Notes under the pieces: generated by a model | What the model saw: only the letters and a program-made list of their open reading frames with translations | Databases searched by the model: none | What the model was told of the DNA's origin: nothing | Made by a program: the position numbers and the translations under genes | Assembly (NCBI GenBank): GCA_027563145.1 | Contig: CP071307.1 | Coordinates: forward strand, 434,001-498,000 | DNA: 64,000 bases | DNA from: Halocatena halophila | GTDB taxonomy: Archaea > Halobacteriota > Halobacteria > Halobacteriales > Haloarculaceae | Direction of reading: 5' to 3' | Part shown: positions 19,642-29,700 of the stretch, in pieces | Layout: each line of letters begins with the position of its first letter | How positions within the stretch are numbered: the first letter of the stretch is position 1

Positions 19642-20601
19642 GTGACTCTAGCGATATCTGCGACAAATCTCAAAAAATCATACGGAGAGGTGCAGGCACT
19701 CGATGGAATCTCTCTTTCGGTCGAACAGGGCGAATTCTTCGGATTGCTTGGGCCAAATGGTGCCGGCAAGACGACGTTTATCAACACACTCGTCGGATTA
19801 GTGAAAAAATCCGGCGGTGACGCATCCGTGTTCGGCTACGACATCGAATCCGACTATCGCGAGGCCCGTGACCGTATCGGACTCGCGCCACAGGAGTACA
19901 ACGTTGATCGGTTCTTTCCGATCAGGGAGGTCTTGATCCACAAGGCCGGCTATCACGGCATCACCGACGAGGAGGCAGCTAGTCGAGCAGAAAACGCCCT
20001 CAAAACGGTCGGTATCTACGATAAACGAAACACGCGCTTTGACTGGCTGTCTGGCGGGATGAAACGCCGGTTTATGCTGGCCCGGGCGCTCGTCACTGAT
20101 CCCGAGTTGCTCATTCTCGATGAGCCAACCGCTGGCGTCGACGTCGAGCTTCGGCACGATCTCTGGGAAATCATCACCGAACTCAATGATGCGGGTACCA
20201 CGATTTTGCTCACGACCCACTACATCGAAGAGGCAGAACGGCTCTGCGATCGCGTGGCGATCATGGATCAGGGCCGAAAGCTCACGGTTGCGAGCCCTGA
20301 ATCGCTGATGGAGCGAGGATCAGATACGATTCGGCTCACACTCGAGAACGCACCCAACGAGCCACCGGCGATCGACGACGAGCGGATCGAATCACTCTGG
20401 ATCGAGGGTGCACAGCTCGTGGTAACAGCCAGGACGGGCGGAGAGATCGCACCCGCGTTAATCCGCGCGCTGGACCACAATGGCCACACGGTGCTCGATA
20501 TGAACATCGAACGAACATCGCTTGAGGAGGTGTTCGTCTCGTTGACCAACGGTGAGGAACCGGGGAAATCGGTCACTTCCCAACAGGAGGTGGCACAGTG
20601 A
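19642..20601 (+). CDS. ABC-2 type exporter, ATP-binding subunit
   Basis: A 319-residue ATPase. It has Walker A GPNGAGKTT, signature LSGGMKRR, Walker B LLILDEPTAGVD and the switch His in TTHYIEEAERL. A C-terminal extension (about 240-310) resembles the DUF4162 tail of drug or polysaccharide exporters. It would power the next gene's membrane protein; the stop overlaps the next start by 4 bp (GTGA). The start is uncertain: GTG 19642 directly precedes the nucleotide-binding fold, whereas GTG 19585 would add 19 residues that look non-coding. The substrate is unknown. Confidence 0.9.
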   Translation: MTLAISATNLKKSYGEVQALDGISLSVEQGEFFGLLGPNGAGKTTFINTLVGLVKKSGGDASVFGYDIESDYREARDRIGLAPQEYNVDRFFPIREVLIHKAGYHGITDEEAASRAENALKTVGIYDKRNTRFDWLSGGMKRRFMLARALVTDPELLILDEPTAGVDVELRHDLWEIITELNDAGTTILLTTHYIEEAERLCDRVAIMDQGRKLTVASPESLMERGSDTIRLTLENAPNEPPAIDDERIESLWIEGAQLVVTARTGGEIAPALIRALDHNGHTVLDMNIERTSLEEVFVSLTNGEEPGKSVTSQQEVAQ

Positions 20602-21383
20602 GTGTTCGGACGACTGGATTGGTGACGCTGATCCATCGCGAGATCCTGCGCTACGTTCGCCGGCCATGGAACACGTTTTTGCCCCCAACGATCACGAATG
20701 CGCTCTATCTGATCGTGTTCGGTGTCATTCTCGGCGGACGGATCCAGGTTACAGGGACCAGCTACATCCACTTCATACTCCCTGGACTGATCGTGCTCGG
20801 TGCGGTCAGTGATGCCTTTCAGAACGCTTCGTTTTCGATCTTTCACGGCCGCTGGAACGAGTACATTCACGAGGTGCAGACAGCGCCGCTGTCGTACACG
20901 GAGATGGTGGTCGCGTATGTGTTGTCGAGCGCGCTGCGTGGAACGCTGATCGCCGTGTTGATCGGAGCGGTCGGTGTGCTGTTTACGAATCTACTCCCAT
21001 CGATGGCTCCCATTGGCTTTGCGCATCCGTTCCTGGTCGTGGCGTTCGTCGTCGTGATCACGCTGTTGTTCGCCAGTTTTGGCGTCATCGGTGGCCTGTG
21101 GGCGGAAGATTTCGATCATCTCACGGTGATGAACCAGTTCATCATTCGGCCGCTGGTGTTTTTCGGCGCGGTGTTCTATCCACTGAATGATCTCAGTCCG
21201 TTCTGGCAGAACGCCTCGTTGTTGAATCCGATGGTGTACATGGTCGAAGGGCTTCGCTTTGCGATGCTCGGATCGAGTACGCTCGATCCGAGGGTGTCGC
21301 TGGGTGTGCTGTCGGTTGTCACTGCAGTGTTGGTCACCCTCGACGTGCAGCTATTTAAGCATGGATTCGGGCTGACCGACTGA
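20598..21383 (+). CDS. ABC-2 type exporter, membrane permease
   Basis: A 261-residue membrane protein with six predicted helices, matching the ABC-2 permease fold. The characteristic region MNQFIIRPLVFFGAVFYPL is followed by the last helices. It starts with GTG at 20598, overlapping the ATPase stop, so the two form one operon. Its last 193 bp and about 54 bp downstream recur 1.5 kb to the right as a degenerate second copy (22706-22952). The gene itself appears intact. Confidence 0.9.
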   Translation: MSVRTTGLVTLIHREILRYVRRPWNTFLPPTITNALYLIVFGVILGGRIQVTGTSYIHFILPGLIVLGAVSDAFQNASFSIFHGRWNEYIHEVQTAPLSYTEMVVAYVLSSALRGTLIAVLIGAVGVLFTNLLPSMAPIGFAHPFLVVAFVVVITLLFASFGVIGGLWAEDFDHLTVMNQFIIRPLVFFGAVFYPLNDLSPFWQNASLLNPMVYMVEGLRFAMLGSSTLDPRVSLGVLSVVTAVLVTLDVQLFKHGFGLTD

Positions 21384-21437
21384 ATTCAATTGCTGTATTG
21401 ACTCGTTTTGAAGCGCCAGCCGCCAGCGAGGGTCACT
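21191..21437 (+). repeat. 247-bp direct repeat, left copy
   Basis: This stretch covers the final 193 bp of the permease gene and 54 bp beyond it. It aligns without gaps to 22706-22952 (offset 1515 bp). By my hand count there are 24 mismatches, about 90% identity, mostly at third codon positions. The downstream part still encodes, on the minus strand, the C-terminal end of the small membrane protein whose full gene lies at 22901-23212. The ancestral order was therefore permease followed by that gene. Confidence 0.85.
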
Positions 21438-21731
21438 ATTAGTACTGAACGAGTCCTTGATAGAAATTGATATTTATTATAATTCAATATTCTGGATATA
21501 GAAATATGGCCAATCACTAATGGTAGCAAGTTATGAATCCGAAAGACGTCTTAGGGAATATCACATCATAATTACCCCACCATATATGAATATAAAAGGA
21601 ATCGATTGTAAGGGAAACATCCATATAAAAATTTTACAATTTATTTATAATATAATTGTTAGATATTTTTGGTTTAGGCGATATTTTCCGACAGCATTAT
21701 TACTAATGTGTAACCAATACTGGTGAATTAC

Positions 21732-22325
21732 ATGCGGAAAAATACAAGCACTACTCGAAGGAAGTTCATAAAAACAACTGCTCTCGGTATGGCTGGAATC
21801 GTAGGCACTTCAAGCACCGCCAGTGCAGCCGGAAGTTCCCTACTTCAAGTTACTGGGTCGTCGAGCACTTCATCTAGATACGTTGTAAAGAACACTTATG
21901 GATCATTTTATGAAGATTCAGGCATTGAGGATGCCGATTATGCTGGAGATCGAGTAGTTGGTACAATGTATCAAAAAAGAGATCAATATACATATGATGG
22001 AAAAGTCTCCTACCTTAATGTAGCAGACGGTTTAAGTGGAAGCGATCCGAAAATACATATAAATATTGATTATAATAATTACGTCACTATTAAAACGGAT
22101 AATGGGGCAAAATGGGACTATTCATTTGTTACACATTCAAGTATAATGAAAGGAGATAAAGCTGAAAGCGGTGATACCATCAGAGAATCAAATGGAGAGT
22201 ATATTGTTGAGGGGCAGATTTTAGGAGGTAGAGTGGATAATTTCTATTTCCCCAACAGCTTGAATGTGATTGATTTTACCGTATCATCTGAATCCGGTAA
22301 TCATGTGAGCTTTAATCTTCTTTAG
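21732..22325 (+). CDS. Tat-exported hypothetical protein in AT-rich DNA
   Basis: A 197-residue protein I do not recognise. It has a Tat signal (TTRRKFIKTTALGMAG) ending near ASAAG. The mature part is Ser/Tyr/Asn-rich and beta-rich, with no cysteine. The coding DNA is clearly more AT-rich than its neighbours and uses codons such as ATA and AAA freely, a sign of transfer. It is the only intact gene inside the segment enclosed by the 247-bp direct repeats. ATG 21732 is preferred to the GTG at 21723. Its role could be an extracellular or toxin-like protein, but nothing in the sequence shows this. Confidence 0.7.
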   Translation: MRKNTSTTRRKFIKTTALGMAGIVGTSSTASAAGSSLLQVTGSSSTSSRYVVKNTYGSFYEDSGIEDADYAGDRVVGTMYQKRDQYTYDGKVSYLNVADGLSGSDPKIHINIDYNNYVTIKTDNGAKWDYSFVTHSSIMKGDKAESGDTIRESNGEYIVEGQILGGRVDNFYFPNSLNVIDFTVSSESGNHVSFNLL

Positions 22326-22552
22326 TCTGGTGAGAATAAAACCCGTATCGGCTACGGTCCCTCCCTAGGTACTTCCAAACTCAGAACTGACGAACTGCCC
22401 TCACATCTGGTCGAGATCTGATTCTGTGTATTTGTTTAATCTGCCACCAATCATTATGAATATAAATCTAGGTAAGTAAATTATTGATGTATGATTCATT
22501 GTGAAATTTTGTATAGTGAGTGAACTGAATAATAGTGTATTGAACGACCTGT

Positions 22553-22705
22553 TTAATCGTCGTAAACCCCCGTTACATGTAGACAGAGCAGCGATTTTAC
22601 ATCTTCCAGCTGATCATCAGACAACCTATCCAACTCTACACTTCGTATTTGTTGTGGCGAAGGAGCTAGTTCGTGGAAAGACCGTCGCTGCGACCAGATG
22701 GTTCC
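22553..22705 (-). pseudogene. C-terminal fragment of an unknown gene cut by the repeat
   Basis: On the minus strand, about 48 residues read as a plausible acidic helical C-terminus (SFHELAPSPQQIRSVELD, then LSDDQLEDVKSLLC) ending with a stop at 22553. Upstream of about 22700 the reading enters the antisense of the repeated permease fragment, so the rest of the gene is missing. The parent family was not identified. Confidence 0.35.
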
Positions 22706-22898
22706 TCTCAGTCCGTTCTGGCAGAACGCCTCGTTGTTGAACCCGATGGTGTATATGGTCGAAGGGCTTCGCTTTGCGATGCTCGGATCGAGTACGCTCA
22801 ATCCGGGGGTGTCGCTGGGTGTGCTGTCGGTTGTCACAGCAGTGTTGGTCGCCATTGACGTTCAGCTGTTCAAACGTGGGTTCGGACTGACCGACTGA
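22706..22898 (+). pseudogene. Fragment of ABC-2 permease gene
   Basis: The frame encodes only the last 63 or so residues of the permease at 20598-21383 (LSPFWQNASLLNPMVYMVEG at its start, GFGLTD at its end). The helices needed for transport are missing, so it is a non-functional duplicate. The differences from the intact gene are mainly silent, which suggests descent from a functional allele. Confidence 0.8.
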
Positions 22899-22952
22899 GT
22901 TCAGGTGCTAGATTGACTCGTTTTGAAGAGCCAGCCGCCGGCGAGTGCCACT
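22706..22952 (+). repeat. 247-bp direct repeat, right copy
   Basis: Second copy of the sequence at 21191-21437, about 90% identical by hand count and in the same orientation. It lies directly beside the complete small membrane gene whose 3' end it contains. The position therefore looks like the original junction, and the left copy joins the intact permease to inserted DNA. Confidence 0.85.
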
Positions 22953-23212
22953 GCCAGACCTGGAAGGGCTTCTACGAGATAGCTCGAGTAGTGGTTACAG
23001 CCATCGTCCCAGGTGAGTGAGAGTGATCCGAGATCCACGCCGAGCGAGTGATAGTTTGGTATCCAGACGCCCAGTAGCTGCCAGTGGTCAGCGTGTGTTG
23101 GACAGCCAACCGCCGTACTCTCCGTCGGCATGAGCAAAAATCCGATCGCAAGCACGATGCCGACGGCGAGGAGCACCATTGCTGTGAGATGGCGAACGAA
23201 GTGGGTGGTCAT
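22901..23212 (-). CDS. Small two-helix membrane protein
   Basis: A 103-residue protein of unknown function. An N-terminal helix (about 9-28) and a C-terminal helix (about 77-96) flank a 45-residue loop with two cysteines (VGCPTHADHW; DDGCNHY) that could form a disulfide outside the cell. It ends two bases from the permease fragment on the other strand. The same C-terminal sequence, in decayed form, lies at 21386-21437. Confidence 0.6.
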   Translation of the reverse strand: MTTHFVRHLTAMVLLAVGIVLAIGFLLMPTESTAVGCPTHADHWQLLGVWIPNYHSLGVDLGSLSLTWDDGCNHYSSYLVEALPGLAVALAGGWLFKTSQSST

Positions 23213-23330
23213 CCATGTTGGTGCGGGTTCATTCGGTAAATGCTTTTTTGAAGAATGGTTGGCGGTACAATTGTATACGAAGGGCGTTGAGTGAGCGGAG
23301 GGGTGTGGTCCCGTTATGGAGCCATTCGTG

Positions 23331-23717
23331 CTATCTGTCCGTCAGGGCGTAGAGATGGTTATTGCATACAATATACAGGTTATCGCCGACAAGAGCTACT
23401 GGCGAGAAGGATACAGCCATATCATTTGGAGAGAACCGCCATCGAATATGACCGTCTGTAGCATCGACAGCCACGAGGCCCTGTGTGTCATTTCGGTCAC
23501 CCCCGGTAGGAACGTAGACGACGCCATTAGCGACGGCCGGTAAGCCAACGGAGGGCTCCACGGTTCCTCTGGAGATTTCGCTTCGCCATAGTTCGGTTCC
23601 GTTCTCACCATCGATTGCAACGAGCCAATTTCGAGCGTTCCACACAAATCCAGCGTATACGATCCCATCGGCCACGGCGACGGAGGCCGGCTGGGTCAGC
23701 ATTAATAGTATCTCCAT
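23331..23717 (-). pseudogene. Truncated PQQ-like beta-propeller protein
   Basis: The 128-residue frame has three blade-like repeats typical of PQQ-binding-like beta-propellers: GIVYAGFVWN with AIDGENGTELW, NGVVYVPTGGD with AVDATDGHIRW, and DNLYIVCNNHLYALT. Whole members have seven or eight blades and a signal peptide; both are absent. The frame ends upstream near a TnpB remnant, which suggests that an insertion removed the 5' part. It could still be translated, but it is unlikely to fold as a closed propeller. Confidence 0.65.
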
Positions 23718-23751
23718 TCCGATTTATCTCCGTCCACCTAATGCAATCTTC

Positions 23752-23850
23752 CTATTTGACATTCACATCAGCGTTGAACGCCGCGTCACAGTGCCCACAG
23801 ACGTACAGGCCACGTTCAACACGCTGACCGTCGTAGTTCCTGGTGTGCTT
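23752..23850 (-). mobile_element. TnpB (IS200/IS605-type) C-terminal remnant
   Basis: Minus-strand translation gives KHTRNYDGQRVERG, then LYVCGHCDAAFNADVNVK and a stop. This is the CxxC zinc-finger half and the following ADVN element of IS605-family TnpB proteins. Nothing else of the gene is present, and there is no TnpA. It marks an old insertion. The flanking 250 bp to the right may be further remnants, but I could not prove it. Confidence 0.65.
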
Positions 23851-24266
23851 CTATAGACATCAATATAATTCATTATACTGCTTTTTCAGACCAACTATTA
23901 AACTATTGTATAAAGTATTTTGGAGAATATAGTAAAATAACAGATATAGAACGATTACTATCAAACTTATCCAGGCATATATCTTCCAGAGCTGAATCGC
24001 CTTCAGCAGTACCTATCGACACACGAGTGAGCCCCAATGCGGTTTCCGGGACGAGCTCGCCTGATTTGAGAGCACCGTGATCTGGCTGTCCAAAAGGGCT
24101 ATGAGATGTACGTATGTCGGGAGAAATTTTCAACTTCTGTCGACGGTATGAGTATCCCACTTCATTCTATGTAATTCATAATATAGAACATTTATCTACT
24201 ATATTAATTTATGTCTATTATGGAATGATTTATTAGTGTTTATATTGTATATTAGCATAGGCAATC
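23851..24266. other. AT-rich gap with possible transposon debris
   Basis: No complete gene. A minus-strand frame at 23903-24160 (HGALKSGELVPETALG) resembles tails seen in some haloarchaeal TnpB proteins, but the match is too weak to call. The right end, AT-rich from 24170, should hold the promoter of the gene at 24267. Confidence 0.35.
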
Positions 24267-24578
24267 ATGACTTCCACCCCGTTTACCATCGGGGAGACCG
24301 TTATTGACCGGGATACGTCGATTGCTCCCCTGGTGGTCGTCGTGGCTATGCCGGAGACTCCCGCGTCCGATTGGCTTACGTATGGTGGCCACACCGTCGC
24401 TAGTAGTAACCCCAAGTATCCAGCAGAGGCACCTACCGTTGTCGTCGTGTATGCCGATGACGTACCCACCTATCTCTCCGAGTGGGATGAGGAGACACCA
24501 CTCACGGAGGCTGACCTCCAGGAACGTGGCATTTACTACGAGGGCTATCCTGCGCCACGACTTACCTCTGTCGAGTAG
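24267..24578 (+). CDS. Conserved haloarchaeal hypothetical protein
   Basis: A 103-residue acidic protein with no signal or membrane segment. Its pattern (GETVIDRD; a hydrophobic strand; DWLTYGGHTVA; NPKYP; VVVVYADDVPTYLSEWD) is of a type found as small orphan genes in haloarchaea, often on plasmids or in integrated regions. The function is unknown. The start is the first ATG after an AT-rich promoter region. Confidence 0.65.
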   Translation: MTSTPFTIGETVIDRDTSIAPLVVVVAMPETPASDWLTYGGHTVASSNPKYPAEAPTVVVVYADDVPTYLSEWDEETPLTEADLQERGIYYEGYPAPRLTSVE

Positions 24579-24850
24579 ATAATGAGGTTTCACTGACGGA
24601 GTAAGGTCATACTGTTCGTCAATTCATCCACCGTAGAGGCCAGAACAATCGGGATTCGTCCGACGACAGCTCCAGAAACCGGAGTTTTCTACGTATCTTC
24701 GTTTGGCGTAATTCAGAGAAGATTTTCAGTTCGAATTGTTTCTAGATTTCGGCACTCATCTCGGAACTTCCATACACGGACTTTAAAACGCATCTTCTCG
24801 AACGTTGTGACAAGCACGAAACGGACGGCACCCAATTCCATCATTATTTT

Positions 24851-25177
24851 TTATACCTTGCCGAGATACTCCCAGCTTGTCTTGCCGTTCTCATATGTGA
24901 CCTTCCATTTATATGGTCCGTGCAGGTCACCGTCGGTACACTTGCAGTTGTCCTTACCACATAGCTGTTTTTTTGTGACGATCGTCCCCTCATTTGTCTG
25001 TTCAACCGACTCGATCGTATCATCGGTCTCGATTGCTGCTGAAAGCTGTTTTTCTCGGTAATCAAGCAATTCTTCAATCCACGCACTGAGGTCACGAAGT
25101 GATTTGCTGTCTTGTTTGGGCACCCCTTCGGCGATATATTTTGGGAGCGATTCGGGGGCTGGTGGGTGCGATGGCAT
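24851..25177 (-). CDS. DUF6788-like small protein
   Basis: A 108-residue protein. The N-terminal part is helical (ESLPKYIAEGVPKQD; AWIEELLDYREKQL) and the C-terminal part contains CGKDNCKC and HGPYKW followed by a short beta-strand. This Cys/GPY pattern resembles DUF6788, a short family I recall from archaea and bacteria, sometimes near mobile DNA. The function is unknown; a nucleic-acid-binding zinc ribbon is possible. ATG 25177 is preferred to 25201 because a perfect 9-bp inverted repeat then lies immediately upstream as a likely operator. The first residues of the same gene and the same repeat recur near 41160-41250. Confidence 0.65.
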   Translation of the reverse strand: MPSHPPAPESLPKYIAEGVPKQDSKSLRDLSAWIEELLDYREKQLSAAIETDDTIESVEQTNEGTIVTKKQLCGKDNCKCTDGDLHGPYKWKVTYENGKTSWEYLGKV

Positions 25178-25223
25178 CTTACCAATGATTATCGCACCCA
25201 TCCCGTATCACTTCTTGGTAAGA
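25177..25223 (-). promoter_or_regulatory. Inverted repeat upstream of the DUF6788-like gene
   Basis: Arms TCTTACCAA (25177-25185) and TTGGTAAGA (25215-25223) are perfect 9-bp inverted repeats with a 29-bp spacer. The inner arm touches the start codon of the minus-strand gene. The spacer and about 35 bp outside the repeat are also similar to the copy at 41205-41250. It may be an operator, a recombination site or the end of a small mobile unit. Confidence 0.6.
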
Positions 25224-25423
25224 CAGAATCCTTAGCCAACCGCTCTGGTGAGTGATCACAGAAGTAGGTCACAATCCGTCGACTCTCATAGCGAACTTTC
25301 CTCCCCGGATTTCGCAGTTGTCATTATATTGAATTTCCTATATGTTTCTTCACAGTAGATCGATAATGGGTGAGATTTATTTATCAGTCACTTGTGCTTC
25401 TATCTCACCGTCTAGTTGCACTC

Positions 25424-26725
25424 ATGAAGGACACCCTGAAACTACTCTGTACGGGAGATCTTCACCTCGGCCGTCACCCGAGTCGGATCCCCGATGATCT
25501 GGATAGTCCCGAGCTGTCGCCGAAAGCTGTCTGGCTGTCGACGGTCCAGAGGGCAATCGATTGGGATGTTGACGCGGTCGTGATTGCTGGTGATGTTGTT
25601 GATCAGGAAAACCGCTATTTCGAGGCGTATGGAGCGTTCGAAGACGGGATCGCTCAACTCGACGAAGAAGGGATTCCGGTCGTCGTCGTTGCCGGGAATC
25701 ACGACTTCGATGCCCTCCCAGATATGGTCGATGCCCTCGACTCCGACACGCTCCACTTTCTCGGGAACGGTGGTCAGTGGGAACGCTGGACGCTCAAACG
25801 AGACGACGGGCCGGTCGCACACTTCGATGGCTGGTCGTTTTCAGCAGAACACGTCTATGAGTCTCCGCTCAAGGAGTACGAGCTTCCAGCGGCCGATGAC
25901 ACACCCCAGATCGGAGTGGTTCATGCCGACCTCGACTCGCGAGGGAGCCGATATGCACCGGTTCTGTCCAGCGACCTCCGAGACACCGCAGCAGATGTCT
26001 GGCTACTCGGTCATATTCACAGTCCGGGTATCCAGATTGAGTCGCGTCCACTGACGTTGTACCCGGGGTCTCCACAACCGCTCGATCCAGGTGAACAGCG
26101 ATCCCATGGCCCGTGGATGATTACGATCCCTGAAAACGGAGACGAACGTGCTGAACAGATCTCCCTGGCTTCAGTTCGTTATGACCAGATTTCGGTCGAT
26201 GTCTCAGGTGTAGACGACCCCCACGCGGCGACCGCCGTAATTTCTGAGGCAATCAAAGAACACGTTCGCGCCGAGCTCAATGTGAAATCACTGGAGCTCA
26301 GCCTCGTTCGGATTCATCTTACCGGACGAACGGCTGCCCACTCGGCGCTTGTCGATCGACATCGGTCGATGGAGCGTGACCTCGGATTTCGGGAGGGATC
26401 GGTTTCGGTTCGGATCGAATCGATTGACGTCGATACCCGTCCGGCAATCGATCTCGAAGACCTTGCAAACGGAGACAATGCAGCGGCATACCTCGCTGAT
26501 CTTTTGCTCGAGATCGAGAACGGTAATCCTCACGAAAACTACGGCAGATTGATCGATAGCTCGGTAGCCGCTGTACGGAAGGCTCACAGTGCGAATGCGT
26601 ACACCCCGCTTCGACGCGAAACCGAACTGGACGATCCGAACGACGCTGTGGCAATCGAACAGCTCGAACAGCAGGCACGGGTGCTACTCGACACCATACT
26701 CAGCCAGAAGGAGGGAACAGCATGA
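25424..26725 (+). CDS. SbcD/Mre11/YhaO-like DNA repair metallophosphoesterase
   Basis: A 433-residue calcineurin-fold nuclease subunit with all phosphoesterase motifs: TGDLHLG (D, H), IAGDVVD, AGNHDF, the His in VVHADL and LLGHIHSPG. These hold two Mn ions and cut DNA ends. The C-terminal third (about 290-433) would be the partner-binding region. The stop overlaps the start of the ATPase gene by 4 bp (ATGA), so both proteins are made together. The pair matches the SbcDC or YhaO-YhaN plan. It is not the canonical archaeal Mre11, which lies with Rad50. ATG 25424 begins immediately before the first motif; a longer frame from 25370 is unlikely. Confidence 0.87.
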   Translation: MKDTLKLLCTGDLHLGRHPSRIPDDLDSPELSPKAVWLSTVQRAIDWDVDAVVIAGDVVDQENRYFEAYGAFEDGIAQLDEEGIPVVVVAGNHDFDALPDMVDALDSDTLHFLGNGGQWERWTLKRDDGPVAHFDGWSFSAEHVYESPLKEYELPAADDTPQIGVVHADLDSRGSRYAPVLSSDLRDTAADVWLLGHIHSPGIQIESRPLTLYPGSPQPLDPGEQRSHGPWMITIPENGDERAEQISLASVRYDQISVDVSGVDDPHAATAVISEAIKEHVRAELNVKSLELSLVRIHLTGRTAAHSALVDRHRSMERDLGFREGSVSVRIESIDVDTRPAIDLEDLANGDNAAAYLADLLLEIENGNPHENYGRLIDSSVAAVRKAHSANAYTPLRRETELDDPNDAVAIEQLEQQARVLLDTILSQKEGTA

Positions 26726-29700
26726 CCAGAGATCCGATCTGCTTCGAGGAGATCCAGATCGTCCAGGCACCTGGGTTCGAAACTGGTGGCTTCACTGTCG
26801 ACGACCTTAGCCCCGGCATCAATGTCGTTCATGGACCGAACGCAACAGGAAAGACAACGTTCGCTGAGTCGCTCGAATCGCTTTGTTGGCCAGAGGTTGC
26901 CGACAACCGTGCATCTCTCGTGGGGCAGTTCTCGCTGAATGGTGATGCCTTGCGAGTTGAAGTCGACAATGGACGCGCAAGCTATCAACGAGACGGTCAG
27001 GAGGTGAACGGTCCGAGCCTCCCTCCGGCCGAGCAACGCGACCGCTACCGCCTCTCCCTCCACGACCTGCTCCAGCGAGACAACACCAACGAATCATTCG
27101 CCGAGATAATCGAGCGAGAATCCGCTGGTGGCTACGATCTCTCTGGGGCATACGACGCGCTCGGATATTCTGAAACTCCAAGTCGGGCCAACAGGAACGT
27201 CGTCCAGAATGCCAAGAAGGCGGTTCAGAAGCTGCATGAGGCACGGAACGATGTTTCCAGACTCCGAAAAGAGCAAAACGAACTCTCCCGACTGCGTAGT
27301 GACCAGGAGGCGACACGCCGAGCCCAAGAACGATCCGAACTGCTCGAGCAGGCGATAGATTACGCACAGGCGAGAAACAAACTGGAACAGGCTAAATCGA
27401 GGCTCGAGACGTTTCTCGATGTATTAGATCAGGTCGACGGTGACGAAATTGAGCGTGTTCGATCTCTTGAAGATGACATCGACGAGTGGACCGACAAAAA
27501 AGATGCGGCAGAGAAGACAAAAGCAAACACTCAGGAGCGGCTTGCTGGGGCTGCACTTGTTGAAGTCGACCTCCCGACAGGTCGTATCGACCATCTGAAA
27601 TCGCTTCGCGATGATCTCGACTCTGCAGAGGACCAAAAACGCGGTCTTCAAAAAGAGCTGGCTGCTGCCAAACGGCAGCGAGAAACTGCCCGGGAAGATA
27701 TCCCGCTAGATGTTGATACCAAAGCGCTCGTAGCGCTCGAACCAGCCACGTGGAAAACCGTCTCGAAGTTCGCACGAGAGGCCGAAGAACTCAAATCCGA
27801 ACGAAAAACCCGAGAGGCCGTCCAGCGACTGCTGGAGGACGGAAACGCACCCGAGCCCGATCTATCCACCCTCCAACGTGCGAGTCAATCGTTGGAGGAG
27901 TGGCTGGCTGCTTTCGTTGCTACTGAGTCGAACGACGGTTCGGAAGCATTTCGAATTGCTGTGTTCTCGGCCGTTTCTCTCGCCTCAGCGGGCGTTGTGC
28001 TGGGGCTTTTGGTACATCCACTGTTGTTTTCCATCCTGGTCGTCGCTGCCGGTATCTTTTGGTATGGGCTGTGCGCTCGCTCACAAACCGAAGATACAGA
28101 CAATTTGCGAAAACCGCACCGCGAATCGTTCGAAAAGACAGGCCTGAAACAACCAGAGGCGTGGAACGAGGACCAAGTTCGATCTCGTTTGATTGAGCTG
28201 TACGACGCAATCGCAGAGCAAAAGCTGGCCAAGCAACGTTCTGAATGGCGCGATAGTCTGGCGACCGATTCGGAGGCGCTCGAACGGAAAGCGCAGTATC
28301 TGAAAGAAACACATGCCAAGCTCAGAAACCAGTTGGGCGCTGCTCCGGACGTGTCTGCTGTCGAGCTAGCTGTGATCTCCAGGCGAGTACTCGACTGGCA
28401 GCAAGCCAACGACGAGGTTGAAGGAATTCAAGCGAGCATCGACACCGTCGACGAGCAGATTGCGACCATCCGCGAAAAACTTCAAGCGAAACTCGTCTCC
28501 TATGGGTATGACGATGTCCAGAGTTCCGGTGAGGCGACCGAGACAATCCGTAACCTCGAGAACCGCAAACAGCAACACGACGCCGCACAACGGAAGCTCG
28601 ATCAGGCTACAAAGACGATTCAGGAAGCGACCGGGAAAATAGACACACTGGTGGATGAACGCGACGAGATCTTTACAGATCTGGATCTTGATCCCGATGA
28701 CCACGATACGTTGGAGAAGCTCTGTGAGCGGGTCGATGCGTACGAATCGGCTACGGAGGCCCTACGAGAGGCCACCATTCGGGCGAACACAGAGGCCAAA
28801 GAACTCGAAGATTGCCCAGGCTTCGAACCGGAGCTCAAAGAACAGACGGTAGATGCCCTCAAAGAAGAACTTCGTGCCGCAGAACGGACTGCCGAAGCGT
28901 TCGAGGATCTGCAGTCACGGATTGCCGATATCAAAGCGAAGATCAGGCAGGCAAAATCCCACGATCAGGTCGAAACGGCACTCACAGAGCGTGATCGGGC
29001 GCTCGATGATCTGAACGATCAACTTGAGGACGACTGTGCTGCGATGGTCGGCGATGTACTGGTAGAACACGTACAAGAGGCGACGATGGAGACCAGTCGC
29101 CCGGACGTCTTCGAGCGTGCTCGTGAAATTCTGACAACGATCACTCGCGGCAGTTTTCGGTTGGACTTCGATGAGACCGACGCCGAATTCCGTGCCTTCG
29201 ACGAAAGACGACAGAAGGGACTCGCACTCGATGAGCTTTCGAGCGGTACTCGGGTGCAGGTCTTGCTCGCCGTGCGAATCGCATTCGTCGAACAGCAAGA
29301 GCAGGGAGCGCAAGTTCCACTCCTCCTCGATGAGACGCTTGCCAATACCGACGACCGCCGGGCAAAAAGCATCATCAAGTCAATGATTGAACTCGCCCGA
29401 AACGGTCGCCAGGTCTTCTATTTCACCGCACAGGGCGACGAAGTGGCAAAATGGACTGGGGCATTACAGAGCACGAACGGCGTTGATCACGAAATTATCG
29501 ACCTCACAACGGACCGCGATGTCGAGGACGCCGTCCATATCCCCAAACTGGAAGCTATCGAATCGTTCACTTCGAAGGTACCCAGTCCCAACGGTCACGA
29601 CCACGAAACCTATGAGAAAGAGCTCGGGGTAGACCCATTCAATCTGCACCGTGGCGTCGAGACGGCACATCTGTGGTACGTTGTCGATGATGTCGACACC

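Noticed and set aside
23903-24160. Minus-strand frame resembling a TnpB tail
   Set aside because: The similarity is from memory of tail sequences only, with no zinc finger or catalytic motif, and its order relative to the TnpB remnant at 23752-23850 does not fit one gene.
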